NCBI GenBank assembly: GCA_900546385.1
Contig: URCT01000048.1
Span: forward strand, 1 to 17,450
DNA length: 17,450 nucleotides
Reading direction: 5' to 3'
From: an uncultured Eubacteriales bacterium
GTDB lineage: Bacteria; Bacillota; Clostridia; Oscillospirales; CAG-382
Shown here: piece by piece, positions 1-6,515 of the stretch
How the letters are laid out: every line of letters begins with the position of its first letter
Position numbering within the stretch: position 1 is the first letter of the stretch
Notes under the pieces: model-generated
Told to the model about the DNA's origin: nothing
The model's database searches: none
Seen by the model: the letters and a program-made list of their open reading frames with translations, nothing else
Made by a program: the position numbers and the translations under genes

Positions 1-3000
1 GGGTGACGAGAGAGTAAGGACCGGTCGAACGGGCGTGGATCTTATCATCGACCAGGTGATGCAGCTTGAGGTAGTACATGATGCCGACCGTGACAGGGTT
101 GTCAAACTGTTCGCCGGTGCGTCCGTCGTACAGAATGGTCTTTCCGTCCTCGCGCATACCGGCCTGCTTTAAGCAATCGGCGATATCCTGCTCGTTGGCA
201 CCGTCAAAGACCGGGGTCATGACCTTCCAGCCGAGTTTTTTAGCTGCAATGCCGAGATGCACTTCCAGCACCTGACCGATATTCATACGGCTCGGCACAC
301 CCAGAGGATTTAACACAATGTCAAGCGGCGTGCCGTCCGGCAGGAACGGCATATCTTCCGGCGGAAGAATACGCGAAACGACACCTTTGTTACCGTGGCG
401 GCCTGCCATCTTATCGCCGACCGAGATCTTTCTCTTTTGAGCGATATAGACGCGCACGACCTTGTTGACTCCGGGCGGAAGCTCGTCGGAATTGTCGCGT
501 GAAAATTCACGGACATCCACGACCGTACCGCTTTCGCCGTGCGGAAGTCTGAGCGACGTATCACGCACTTCGCGTGCCTTTTCACCGAAGATGGCGCGCA
601 GCAAGCGTTCTTCGGCGGTCAGCTCGGTTTCGCCCTTCGGCGTGACCTTGCCGACCAAAATGTCGCCGGCATGAACCTCGGCACCGATGCTGATAACGCC
701 GCTTGCGGTCAGATATTTGAGCGCGTCCTCGCCGACGTTCGGAATATCACGGGTGATTTCCTCCGGTCCGAGCTTGGTATCGCGCGCTTCGTGCGAATAT
801 TCTTCAATATGAATCGAGGTGTAAACATCGTCGCGGACAAGACGTTCGTTTAACAGAACGGCGTCCTCGTAGTTGTAGCCCTCCCACGTCATGAAGCCGA
901 TAAGGGCGTTCTTACCGAGCGCGACTTCGCCGCCGCTGGTAGCCGGGCCGTCGGCAATGACCTGACCTTTGGTCACGCGGTCGCCCTTAAAGACGATAGG
1001 ACGCTGGTTGACGCAGGTGCCTTGGTTGGAGCGTTTGAATTTAATTAAATGATAGGTGCGGACATTGCCGTCATCCTCGCGGATCTCGACCTTGTCGCCG
1101 CTGGCGGCTTCGACGATACCGTCTGCCTTTGCAACGACCACAACGCCGCTGTCGACGGCAGCCTTGTATTCCATACCGGTACCGACAATCGGGCTTTCGG
1201 TCATCATCAGCGGCACTGCCTGCTTCTGCATGTTGGAACCCATGAGCGCACGGGTGTTATCGTCGTTTTCAAGGAACGGGATCATAGCCGTGGCAACCGA
1301 AACCACCATTTTCGGCGAGACATCCATGTAGTCAACGCGTTCTTTTTCGACCTCCGTGATTTCTTCACGGATACGGACGGTAACGCGGTTGTTGACGAAG
1401 CGGCCGGTCTCGTCGAGCGGTTCGTTTGCCTGGGCGACGACGTATTCGTCTTCGACGTCGGCGGTCATATAGACAACTTCATCGGTAACGATGCCGGTGG
1501 CTTTGTCCACCTTGCGGTAGGGCGCTTCGATAAAGCCGAATTTGTTGATTTTTGCGTAGGTAGCAAGATAGGAGATAAGACCGATGTTCGGACCTTCCGG
1601 CGTTTCGATCGGGCACATTCTGCCGTAATGCGTGTAGTGCACGTCGCGGACTTCGAAGGAAGCACGGTCACGCGACAGACCGCCCGGGCCGAGTGCCGAA
1701 AGACGGCGCTTGTGCGTCAGCTCCGCAAGCGGGTTTGCCTGATCCATGAACTGCGACAGCGGCGAAGAACCAAAGAATTCCTTGATGGCCGAAACAATCG
1801 GACGGATATTGATAAGGTTCTGCGGCGTGAGGTTTTCGGTGTCCTGCATGGTCATGCGCTCTTTGACAAGCTTTTCCATACGGGTAAAGCCGATGCGCAT
1901 CTGATTCTGCAAAAGCTCACCGACGCTGCGCAGTCTGCGGTTGCCGAGGTGGTCGATATCGTCCACCGTGCCGCAGCCATGTGCGATGCAGAGCATATAG
2001 TTGACCGACGCGTAAATATCGTCGTGCGTGATGTGCTTGGGAATAAGCTCCATGCGGCGGCGTTCGAATTCGGCGATAAACGCTTCTTCGTTGTCCGTCG
2101 AAGCGAGAATTTCCTTCAAAACGTCAACCTGCACCTTTTCTTCTACTTTTAAGGAAGAAAGGTCATAGCCGGTCGGAACAACGCCGAGCGCGTTCATGTC
2201 TGCCATCTTGTTGGAGAACACCTTGAAGGTCTCGTCGCTGCCGTGTTCGTTCGAATACAATTCGACCTCATAGCAGCCGGTCTTTTCAATCTGCTCTGCC
2301 ATTTCGCGGTTGAGCATGGTGCCTTCGTCGAAAATGATCTCACCGGTAAACGGATTGACGGCAGGCTTTGCAAGCTTGAAGCCGGCAATGCGTCTGCCGA
2401 GTGCAAGCTTCTTGTTGAACTTGTAGCGGCCGACGGCCGAAATATCGTATCTCTTGGGATCAAAGAACAGATTATTGATTAAAATCTGAGCCGATTCCAC
2501 GATAGCCGGGTCGCCCGGACGCAGCTTCTTGTAGATTTCCTTCAAAGCTTCGTCATGTGCGCTGGTGCCGTTCTTCTGGGCTTCGCTTTCCATCAAATCC
2601 TTGGTGAGGGTGGCTTTGATATAGGCGTCGTCGCCGAAGGTGTCAAGAAGCTCTTTCGACGTGCCAAGTCCCAAAGCGCGTAAGAAAATGGTAATCGGCA
2701 GCTTGCGGTTTTTATCGATTCTTACATAGAAAACATCGTTGGCATCGGTTTCATATTCGAGCCATGCGCCGCGGTACGGAATGACGGTGGCGGCGTATAA
2801 TTTCTTGCCGCTCTTGTCGTCAGCCGACTCATAGTAAATGCCCGGCGAACGGACGATCTGCGAAACGACGACACGTTCCGCACCGTTGATAATGAACGTA
2901 CCCTGCTCGGTCATGAGCGGAAAATCGCCCATAAAGACCTCAGACTCTTGAACGTCGCCGGTCTCCTTGTTGGAAAGGCGGACGGTCACGCGAAGATGAG

Positions 3001-3265
3001 CGGCGTAGTTGACGTCGCGCTCCTTGCATTCCTCCACGGGATATTTCGGTGTTTTATCGATGGAAAAATCCACAAATTCGATAAACAGATTGCCGGTGTA
3101 ATCGACAAGCGGAGAAACATCCTCCAAAACTTCCTTTAACCCTTCGTTGAGAAACCACTCATACGATTCCTTCTGTACCTCGATGAGGTTTGGCATTTCG
3201 AGCTTTTCGTCAATCTTGGAAAAGCTGTACCGAATGTTGTTGCCAAGCTTGCAAGGCTTCACCAT
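1..3265 (-). CDS. rpoB: DNA-directed RNA polymerase subunit beta, 3' end beyond window
   Basis: This is the beta subunit of bacterial RNA polymerase, which forms much of the catalytic cleft and the rifampicin pocket in the cytoplasmic core enzyme. Read on the minus strand it gives 1088 codons that open with MVKPCKLGNNIRYSFSKIDE and continue without a stop to the left edge. Roughly the last 100-170 residues of a normal RpoB are missing because the window ends. Diagnostic blocks are the rifampicin region GSSPLSQFMDQANPL followed by THKRRLSALGPGGL, then TPEGPNIGLI, GDKMAGRHGNKGVVS and NPLGVPSRMNIGQ. D508, H518 and S523, equivalent to E. coli D516, H526 and S531, are the rifampicin-sensitive residues. 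The ATG at 3265 is chosen because TGA and TAG codons lie in frame just upstream. A GGAG lies 12 bases before it, a slightly long spacing. The gene has its own promoter, and rpoC would be expected downstream, outside the window. Assignment is essentially certain. Confidence 0.98.
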   Translation of the reverse strand, partial: MVKPCKLGNNIRYSFSKIDEKLEMPNLIEVQKESYEWFLNEGLKEVLEDVSPLVDYTGNLFIEFVDFSIDKTPKYPVEECKERDVNYAAHLRVTVRLSNKETGDVQESEVFMGDFPLMTEQGTFIINGAERVVVSQIVRSPGIYYESADDKSGKKLYAATVIPYRGAWLEYETDANDVFYVRIDKNRKLPITIFLRALGLGTSKELLDTFGDDAYIKATLTKDLMESEAQKNGTSAHDEALKEIYKKLRPGDPAIVESAQILINNLFFDPKRYDISAVGRYKFNKKLALGRRIAGFKLAKPAVNPFTGEIIFDEGTMLNREMAEQIEKTGCYEVELYSNEHGSDETFKVFSNKMADMNALGVVPTGYDLSSLKVEEKVQVDVLKEILASTDNEEAFIAEFERRRMELIPKHITHDDIYASVNYMLCIAHGCGTVDDIDHLGNRRLRSVGELLQNQMRIGFTRMEKLVKERMTMQDTENLTPQNLINIRPIVSAIKEFFGSSPLSQFMDQANPLAELTHKRRLSALGPGGLSRDRASFEVRDVHYTHYGRMCPIETPEGPNIGLISYLATYAKINKFGFIEAPYRKVDKATGIVTDEVVYMTADVEDEYVVAQANEPLDETGRFVNNRVTVRIREEITEVEKERVDYMDVSPKMVVSVATAMIPFLENDDNTRALMGSNMQKQAVPLMMTESPIVGTGMEYKAAVDSGVVVVAKADGIVEAASGDKVEIREDDGNVRTYHLIKFKRSNQGTCVNQRPIVFKGDRVTKGQVIADGPATSGGEVALGKNALIGFMTWEGYNYEDAVLLNERLVRDDVYTSIHIEEYSHEARDTKLGPEEITRDIPNVGEDALKYLTASGVISIGAEVHAGDILVGKVTPKGETELTAEERLLRAIFGEKAREVRDTSLRLPHGESGTVVDVREFSRDNSDELPPGVNKVVRVYIAQKRKISVGDKMAGRHGNKGVVSRILPPEDMPFLPDGTPLDIVLNPLGVPSRMNIGQVLEVHLGIAAKKLGWKVMTPVFDGANEQDIADCLKQAGMREDGKTILYDGRTGEQFDNPVTVGIMYYLKLHHLVDDKIHARSTGPYSLVT

Positions 3266-3389
3266 GGTTTGCTATCACTCCATTCCTACTTCTTGTACCG
3301 GTGGCGTGCGGAAAAACGGGTCTTCAAAAAAGGGCAAAATCCCCCTATACGCTCTCAAACGCCGATATTTCCGCTTGATTATAATGCAG
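3266..3389 (-). other. 5' untranslated leader of rpoB
   Basis: About 124 bases separate the predicted transcription start (near 3389) from the rpoB ATG. The leader contains a GGGGGATTTTGCCCTTTTTT stretch. It resembles an intrinsic terminator, but its stem is only about three pairs, so it is not called as one. A second TATAAT hexamer occurs at 3378-3383 without a good -35. No known riboswitch or ribosomal-protein leader was recognised. The leader length is inferred from the promoter and not from a mapped transcript. Confidence 0.45.
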
Positions 3390-3395
3390 TATAAT

Positions 3396-3424
3396 ACTAT
3401 AGCATGAAAGCCGCATAAAGTCAA
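3396..3424 (-). promoter_or_regulatory. sigma-A promoter of rpoB
   Basis: On the minus strand TTGACT (3419-3424) and TATAGT (3396-3401) are separated by exactly 17 bases. Each hexamer differs from the sigma-70/sigma-A consensus at one position. The spacing and position, about 130 bases before the rpoB start, fit a strong housekeeping promoter. The 100 bases upstream are rich in A and T tracts (3437-3545), which could act as an UP element. Transcription would start near 3389. Confidence 0.85.
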
Positions 3425-3544
3425 GTGTTTTGGAGCCTTTCGAGCGCTTTTTTTGAGAAAAATTCCCGGATTTCTCTTGAATTTACAATAACTTTTTCGA
3501 AAAGTTCCAGATAATTCAGCGGTTTTTTTCTAAAAATTTACATT
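3425..3544. other. AT-rich non-coding stretch upstream of the rpoB promoter
   Basis: No supported gene is seen here. The stretch is rich in T and A runs. It has two small dyads: GAGAAA/TTTCTC at 3455-3476, and AACTTTT/AAAAGTT separated by three bases at 3490-3506. Neither is followed by a T-run on the appropriate strand, so neither is called a terminator. It may serve as an UP element for rpoB, which is inference from composition and position only. Confidence 0.4.
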
Positions 3545-3549
3545 TGGAC

Positions 3550-3585
3550 AAAAACAAAATAAGAACCGCCCGACGGACGGCTCTT
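3550..3585 (-). terminator. intrinsic terminator downstream of the LRR gene
   Basis: Read on the minus strand, AAGAGCCG pairs with CGGTTCTT (one G-U pair) around a nine-base loop. The stem is followed directly by ATTTTGTTTTTG, a T-rich tail. This is the only hairpin in the 3545-3827 gap with a proper T tract. It is therefore the likely end point of the LRR transcript, about 245 bases after the stop codon, and it insulates rpoB from it. The stem is one of two copies of a 23-base palindrome in this gap. Confidence 0.75.
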
Positions 3586-3800
3586 CAGACTGTTGCAAAA
3601 GTCTATAAGGCTTTTCGGGCGAAGCCCGATTTCAATAAAAATCCGAAAAATCCGGGGACATGCGCCACGGATTTTTCTCCGATAGATTCGCGAGTGTCGA
3701 AAAGCGGAGCTTTTTGGCATGAGGCGCGAGCGAACGAATCTGCTTCGTGTCGTAAAACGCAGTTTTGCGACACGCTCAGAGCCGCCCGACGGACGGCTCT
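3561..3800. repeat. hairpin cluster bounded by a duplicated 23-base palindrome
   Basis: Two copies of AGARCCGCCCGACGGACGGCTCT (3562-3584 and 3778-3800) differ at a single base. They lie in the same orientation, as the asymmetric loop shows. Between them are further dyads. TCGGGC-GAA-GCCCGA lies at 3615-3629. A ten-pair stem lies at 3645-3677 (GAAAAATCCG with CGGATTTTTC). AAAAGC-GGA-GCTTTT lies at 3700-3714, enclosed by AGATTCG/CGAATCT at 3684-3741. A 13-pair stem with one G-T pair lies at 3746-3774 (CGTGTCGTAAAAC with GTTTTGCGACACG). No gene is supported in this stretch. It resembles a cluster of extragenic palindromes or a small non-autonomous element, but no transposase or clear target duplication beyond the palindrome is seen. 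Confidence 0.7.
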
Positions 3801-3827
3801 CATATCCGGTTTTTGGGGGCTTTTCGG

Positions 3828-6176
3828 CTATGCTTCTGCTTCGGATGCAAGCGCAGTCGCCGCAGCCGAAGGCATGATTTCGATGTCGGTCGCCCTTTCC
3901 TTGACGCATAACGGCTTTAAGGAAGCCATGCTTTCCATGGAAAACACCTCGATGGTGTCGATGTCGGCGGCATCTGCCGTCTGGAAAACAAGCAGTCCGT
4001 CGCCGTCGGCGTTGAAGCGCGCCTTGTCGGCAAGCGTTGTGTTAACGGTATCGACCGTTCGGCCATCCTTTTTCAGCGCAAGCGTGACGGCCGATTCGGG
4101 AGCCATATTATAAGCATAAATAAGGAAGAATGTATTCTCGTCGGATTTTAATATGTGCGTCAGCGTGGTGACATAATCGAATTGAATATCTGCGTCTTGG
4201 TCGATGTAGATATCCGCCTTTTGGATGGCTTCCCAATCCTCCTTGGAGCCGGTGTAGCGAACCGTTTTGTCGCCCCAGTTGAAACTGTTTTTGCCGATAT
4301 AGCCGATCGAGCTTGGAAGGACCAACTCGGAAAAGGCGTTTGTGCCGTTAAAGAGACCGGCGGCCAAACCAAAGGTTCCCGGACGAACGGTCAGGCGGGC
4401 TTGTTTGGGAAGCGACCGGCACATTGCCGCTTTACCGAGATAGATGAGACCGCTCGGCTGATTTGAGAACCACGGGGTAGACCAAAACGCATCGTTGGAA
4501 ATGTAGCGCACATTTTCCCCGCCGGTAACTGTTTTTAACGATTCGCAGAAATAAAAGGCATCTATTTCGATTTGCACCACGCTTGCCGGAAGGTCGATGG
4601 CGGTGAGATCGGTTCTCTCAAAGGCACTTTGGCCGATGTAACGCAAGGTTTCCGGCAGGCGAATCTCTGTCATTTTGTTGGATGAAAAAGCGTACGATCC
4701 AATGGTGAGCAAGCCCTCCGGCAGGTTTACCTGTAAGGATTCGCCGGTCTGTGTGTGTTTCCGGTAAAAAGCTTGACCGCAAATGTGCTTGGTTCCTTCT
4801 TTTATCGTATACACGCCGTCCGCATTTTTACCTTTATAGGTATACAGATAGCAGTCGTCCGGGCCGAAATATACCGCGCCGTCCGGCTGATTATTATACC
4901 AGGCGGTTTTGTAAAATACATTGTCATGAAACAGCGTATTTGTGCCGTTGACGGAGATGGTTTGCAAGGCTGTACAGTAGGCAAAAGCATTCGAATCGAC
5001 TTCGGAAAGCGGTGCGGGCAGGGAAATGGCAGTGAGCTTCGAACAGCCGCTGAACGCAGAGCTGCCGATGGATTTTAACGATTCCGGAAAGGAAACGGAG
5101 GTTAGAAGGGTGTTTGATTCAAAGGCTTTTTCATAGATCATGAGCAAGGACGACGGCAGCGTGAGTGTTTTTAACTTACTGCCGGAAAAGGCGCTCGGCC
5201 CGATGGCAAGAAGGGATTTCGGCAATGTGAGATTGGTTAACGGACAGTGATAAAAGACTTCGCTGCCGATGAGCTTCAGATTCGGGCAGCTGATGGTCGC
5301 GCGTGCCAGCTTACTGCATTCGTAAAACAAGCCCTGCGGCAGATATTCGATGTCCATGGCAAGCGTGACGGACGTTATGCCGGTGTAGGCAAAGGCATAC
5401 GCGCCGAGTTCTTTCAACGTTTTCGGCAGAGCCATTTTGGTCAAGGACGTACATCCGATAAAAGCACCGGAGCCGACCGATTCCAAAGCCGAAGGAAGGG
5501 AGGCTGTTTTTAAGCTCGTGCAGGCGTAAAAAGCACTGTCGCCGATCTTTTTTAAGCTTGTCGGAAAGGTGACCTTGGTGAGACCGGAGGCATTGGCAAA
5601 TGCTTCGGTTTCGATCGAGGTGATGCCGGAGCCGATGGTGATTTCTGTGATGGATTTGCATAGCTCCTCCCAGGGAAAAGGTTCATCCTCGCGGCGTTTC
5701 ATTTCGCCTTGGCCGGTAATGGTCATGACGCCGTTGCGTTTTTTTAAGGAATAGGTCAGGTTGTCATAAACGCCGTTGCATTCCCAAACCGCATAAAGCG
5801 TGACACTGCTGTTCGAGGTGTAGCGTGCGCCGGGCTTGTAGGCGACTTCGCCGTCGGCCGTCTTTGACCAGCCGCAGAAGGTCCAGCCCGGGGAGTTGGG
5901 AACAGCCTCGGTCAGAATCAGCGTTTCGCCGGACTTCTTGATCTGCTGTGCCGGTGGATTGTATCCGCCGTTGCTGTTGTAGCGCACAATGTATTCGGTC
6001 GCGGCAAGCGTTGTGTCGGAAGCGGAAACGGCTGTTTCAGCATCGGAAACGGCTTCGGGCGTTTCGAAGGAGGAAAGCGCAAGACTGCCGAGCGCCAACG
6101 TGCCGATAAGAACGGAAGAAACCGTCAAAAGGCGGAAAACGCGGGAGGCTGCATGGTGAAACGGTACTTTTTTCAT
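3828..6176 (-). CDS. secreted BspA-like leucine-rich-repeat protein with an InlB-type repeat
   Basis: The product is a predicted exported protein of 782 residues. Residues 1-36 are a signal peptide: a basic start MKKVPFHHAASRVFR, then a hydrophobic core. Residues about 61-132 form a Listeria-Bacteroides/InlB B-repeat (Flg_new type), with NSNGG, GWTFCGWS and VTLYAVWE. Residues about 175-665 hold some 17 BspA/TpLRR-type repeats of 22-23 residues (pattern L.sIG..AF..C..L..v.LP), ending in the typical YTGSKEDWEAIQ unit. Two irregular insertions carry similar 'YNNQPDGAVYFG' and 'FSNQPSGLIYLG' segments. A 115-residue C-terminal region is unassigned. No SLH domain, sortase motif or membrane anchor is visible, so attachment is unexplained. 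Such proteins usually mediate binding to host proteins, other cells or surfaces; the ligand here is unknown. The start at 6176 is chosen because AAAGGAG precedes it by seven bases, and an earlier in-frame ATG at 6296 lies inside the promoter. Confidence 0.9.
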   Translation of the reverse strand: MKKVPFHHAASRVFRLLTVSSVLIGTLALGSLALSSFETPEAVSDAETAVSASDTTLAATEYIVRYNSNGGYNPPAQQIKKSGETLILTEAVPNSPGWTFCGWSKTADGEVAYKPGARYTSNSSVTLYAVWECNGVYDNLTYSLKKRNGVMTITGQGEMKRREDEPFPWEELCKSITEITIGSGITSIETEAFANASGLTKVTFPTSLKKIGDSAFYACTSLKTASLPSALESVGSGAFIGCTSLTKMALPKTLKELGAYAFAYTGITSVTLAMDIEYLPQGLFYECSKLARATISCPNLKLIGSEVFYHCPLTNLTLPKSLLAIGPSAFSGSKLKTLTLPSSLLMIYEKAFESNTLLTSVSFPESLKSIGSSAFSGCSKLTAISLPAPLSEVDSNAFAYCTALQTISVNGTNTLFHDNVFYKTAWYNNQPDGAVYFGPDDCYLYTYKGKNADGVYTIKEGTKHICGQAFYRKHTQTGESLQVNLPEGLLTIGSYAFSSNKMTEIRLPETLRYIGQSAFERTDLTAIDLPASVVQIEIDAFYFCESLKTVTGGENVRYISNDAFWSTPWFSNQPSGLIYLGKAAMCRSLPKQARLTVRPGTFGLAAGLFNGTNAFSELVLPSSIGYIGKNSFNWGDKTVRYTGSKEDWEAIQKADIYIDQDADIQFDYVTTLTHILKSDENTFFLIYAYNMAPESAVTLALKKDGRTVDTVNTTLADKARFNADGDGLLVFQTADAADIDTIEVFSMESMASLKPLCVKERATDIEIMPSAAATALASEAEA

Positions 6177-6183
6177 AAAAGAT

Positions 6184-6190
6184 CTCCTTT
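6184..6190 (-). promoter_or_regulatory. ribosome binding site that decides the LRR protein start
   Basis: AAAGGAG on the minus strand lies seven bases before the ATG at 6176. It is a near-ideal Shine-Dalgarno site and supports the shorter reading frame, which then begins directly with a signal peptide. Confidence 0.85.
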
Positions 6191-6266
6191 GTTTATGTGT
6201 ATATTCGTTTGTGTGGTGTGACGAATCTTTGTACTGTAGCGGGAAAAGCGAATGCTTTACACATTT

Positions 6267-6296
6267 ATAATACCATATATTTGGAAGGTTTGTCAA
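6267..6296 (-). promoter_or_regulatory. sigma-A promoter of the LRR gene
   Basis: On the minus strand TTGACA (6291-6296) is a perfect -35. It is followed after 18 bases by TATTAT (6267-6272), preceded by TG in the extended -10 position. The predicted start near 6260 leaves a leader of about 84 bases. The left arm of the large inverted repeat begins one base upstream of this -35, so a factor bound there could touch the polymerase. Confidence 0.8.
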
Positions 6297-6297
6297 G

Positions 6298-6400
6298 AAA
6301 AATCGTAAGATTGTTCATCGATTATAGGCGGCCGAAAGCGCCGTGGCAGGCGTTATTTGGTGAATATGCACAATGAACTTTGTGCAATCCTACGATTTTT
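6298..6400. repeat. 16-base inverted repeat between divergent promoters
   Basis: AAAAATCGTAAGATTG (6298-6313) is matched in inverted orientation by CAATCCTACGATTTTT (6385-6400), with 15 of 16 positions complementary and 71 bases between the arms. The left arm abuts the -35 of the LRR promoter. The right arm ends 20 bases before the -35 of the SLH-gene promoter. Paired sites at both divergent promoters suggest a shared operator or activator site, possibly acting through a DNA loop. The function is inference; the repeat is seen directly. Confidence 0.65.
6367..6386. promoter_or_regulatory. 20-base dyad, candidate operator
   Basis: TGCACAA and TTGTGCA form a perfect seven-base dyad around six bases. 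It overlaps the right arm of the larger inverted repeat by two bases and lies 35-54 bases upstream of the -35 of the SLH gene. Size and symmetry fit the binding site of a dimeric helix-turn-helix regulator. No regulator gene lies in the window, so the factor is unknown. Confidence 0.45.
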
Positions 6401-6420
6401 GCGTTTTTTTGGCGGCTTTC

Positions 6421-6449
6421 TTGACAACTGCGTGGCGATGTGATACACT
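6421..6449 (+). promoter_or_regulatory. sigma-A promoter of the plus-strand SLH/GH99-like gene
   Basis: TTGACA (6421-6426) and TACACT (6444-6449) are 17 bases apart, with TG in the extended -10 position at 6441-6442. The -35 is perfect and the -10 matches four of six consensus bases, compensated by the TG. Transcription would start near 6456, giving a leader of about 60 bases. Confidence 0.8.
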
Positions 6450-6460
6450 TTACTTTAGTA

Positions 6461-6495
6461 AGATATGTGAGATTTTCGCATATCTGCAATTTTTT
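6461..6495 (+). promoter_or_regulatory. leader hairpin with downstream T-run
   Basis: AGATATG (6461-6467) pairs with CATATCT (6479-6485). The stem can extend inward to about 11 pairs using G-U pairs and close on a three-base loop. Four bases later comes a run of six T residues (6490-6495), then the AGGAG site. The arrangement resembles a weak intrinsic terminator inside the leader, or a 5' mRNA-stabilising hairpin. The stem is AT-rich, so efficient termination is doubtful. Confidence 0.4.
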
Positions 6496-6515
6496 CAAGA
6501 AAAAGGAGAGAGAGC

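Noticed and set aside
1697..1744. Rifampicin-resistance change in rpoB
   Set aside because: The residues equivalent to E. coli D516, H526 and S531 are all the sensitive forms.
1049..2152. Open frame of 367 codons on the plus strand across rpoB
   Set aside because: It is a shadow of rpoB. The translation is low-complexity in D, V, F and H, typical of reverse-strand reading, and there is no start signal.
3276..3283. Minimal upstream frame ATG-GAG-TGA in the rpoB leader as a regulatory mini-gene
   Set aside because: It overlaps the probable Shine-Dalgarno of rpoB and has no well-placed ribosome site of its own. It is too short to distinguish from chance.
3455..3506. Small dyads upstream of the rpoB promoter as terminators
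   Set aside because: Stems of six or seven AT-rich pairs with no following T-run on the relevant strand.
3544..4113. Open frame of 189 codons on the plus strand reading through the hairpin cluster into the LRR gene
   Set aside because: It runs through palindromic non-coding DNA and then antisense to the LRR gene. No domain or start signal is present.
6177..6296. Forty-residue N-terminal extension of the LRR protein starting at 6296
   Set aside because: The ATG lies inside the -35 hexamer of the gene's own promoter, and the AAAGGAG site plus signal peptide point to 6176.
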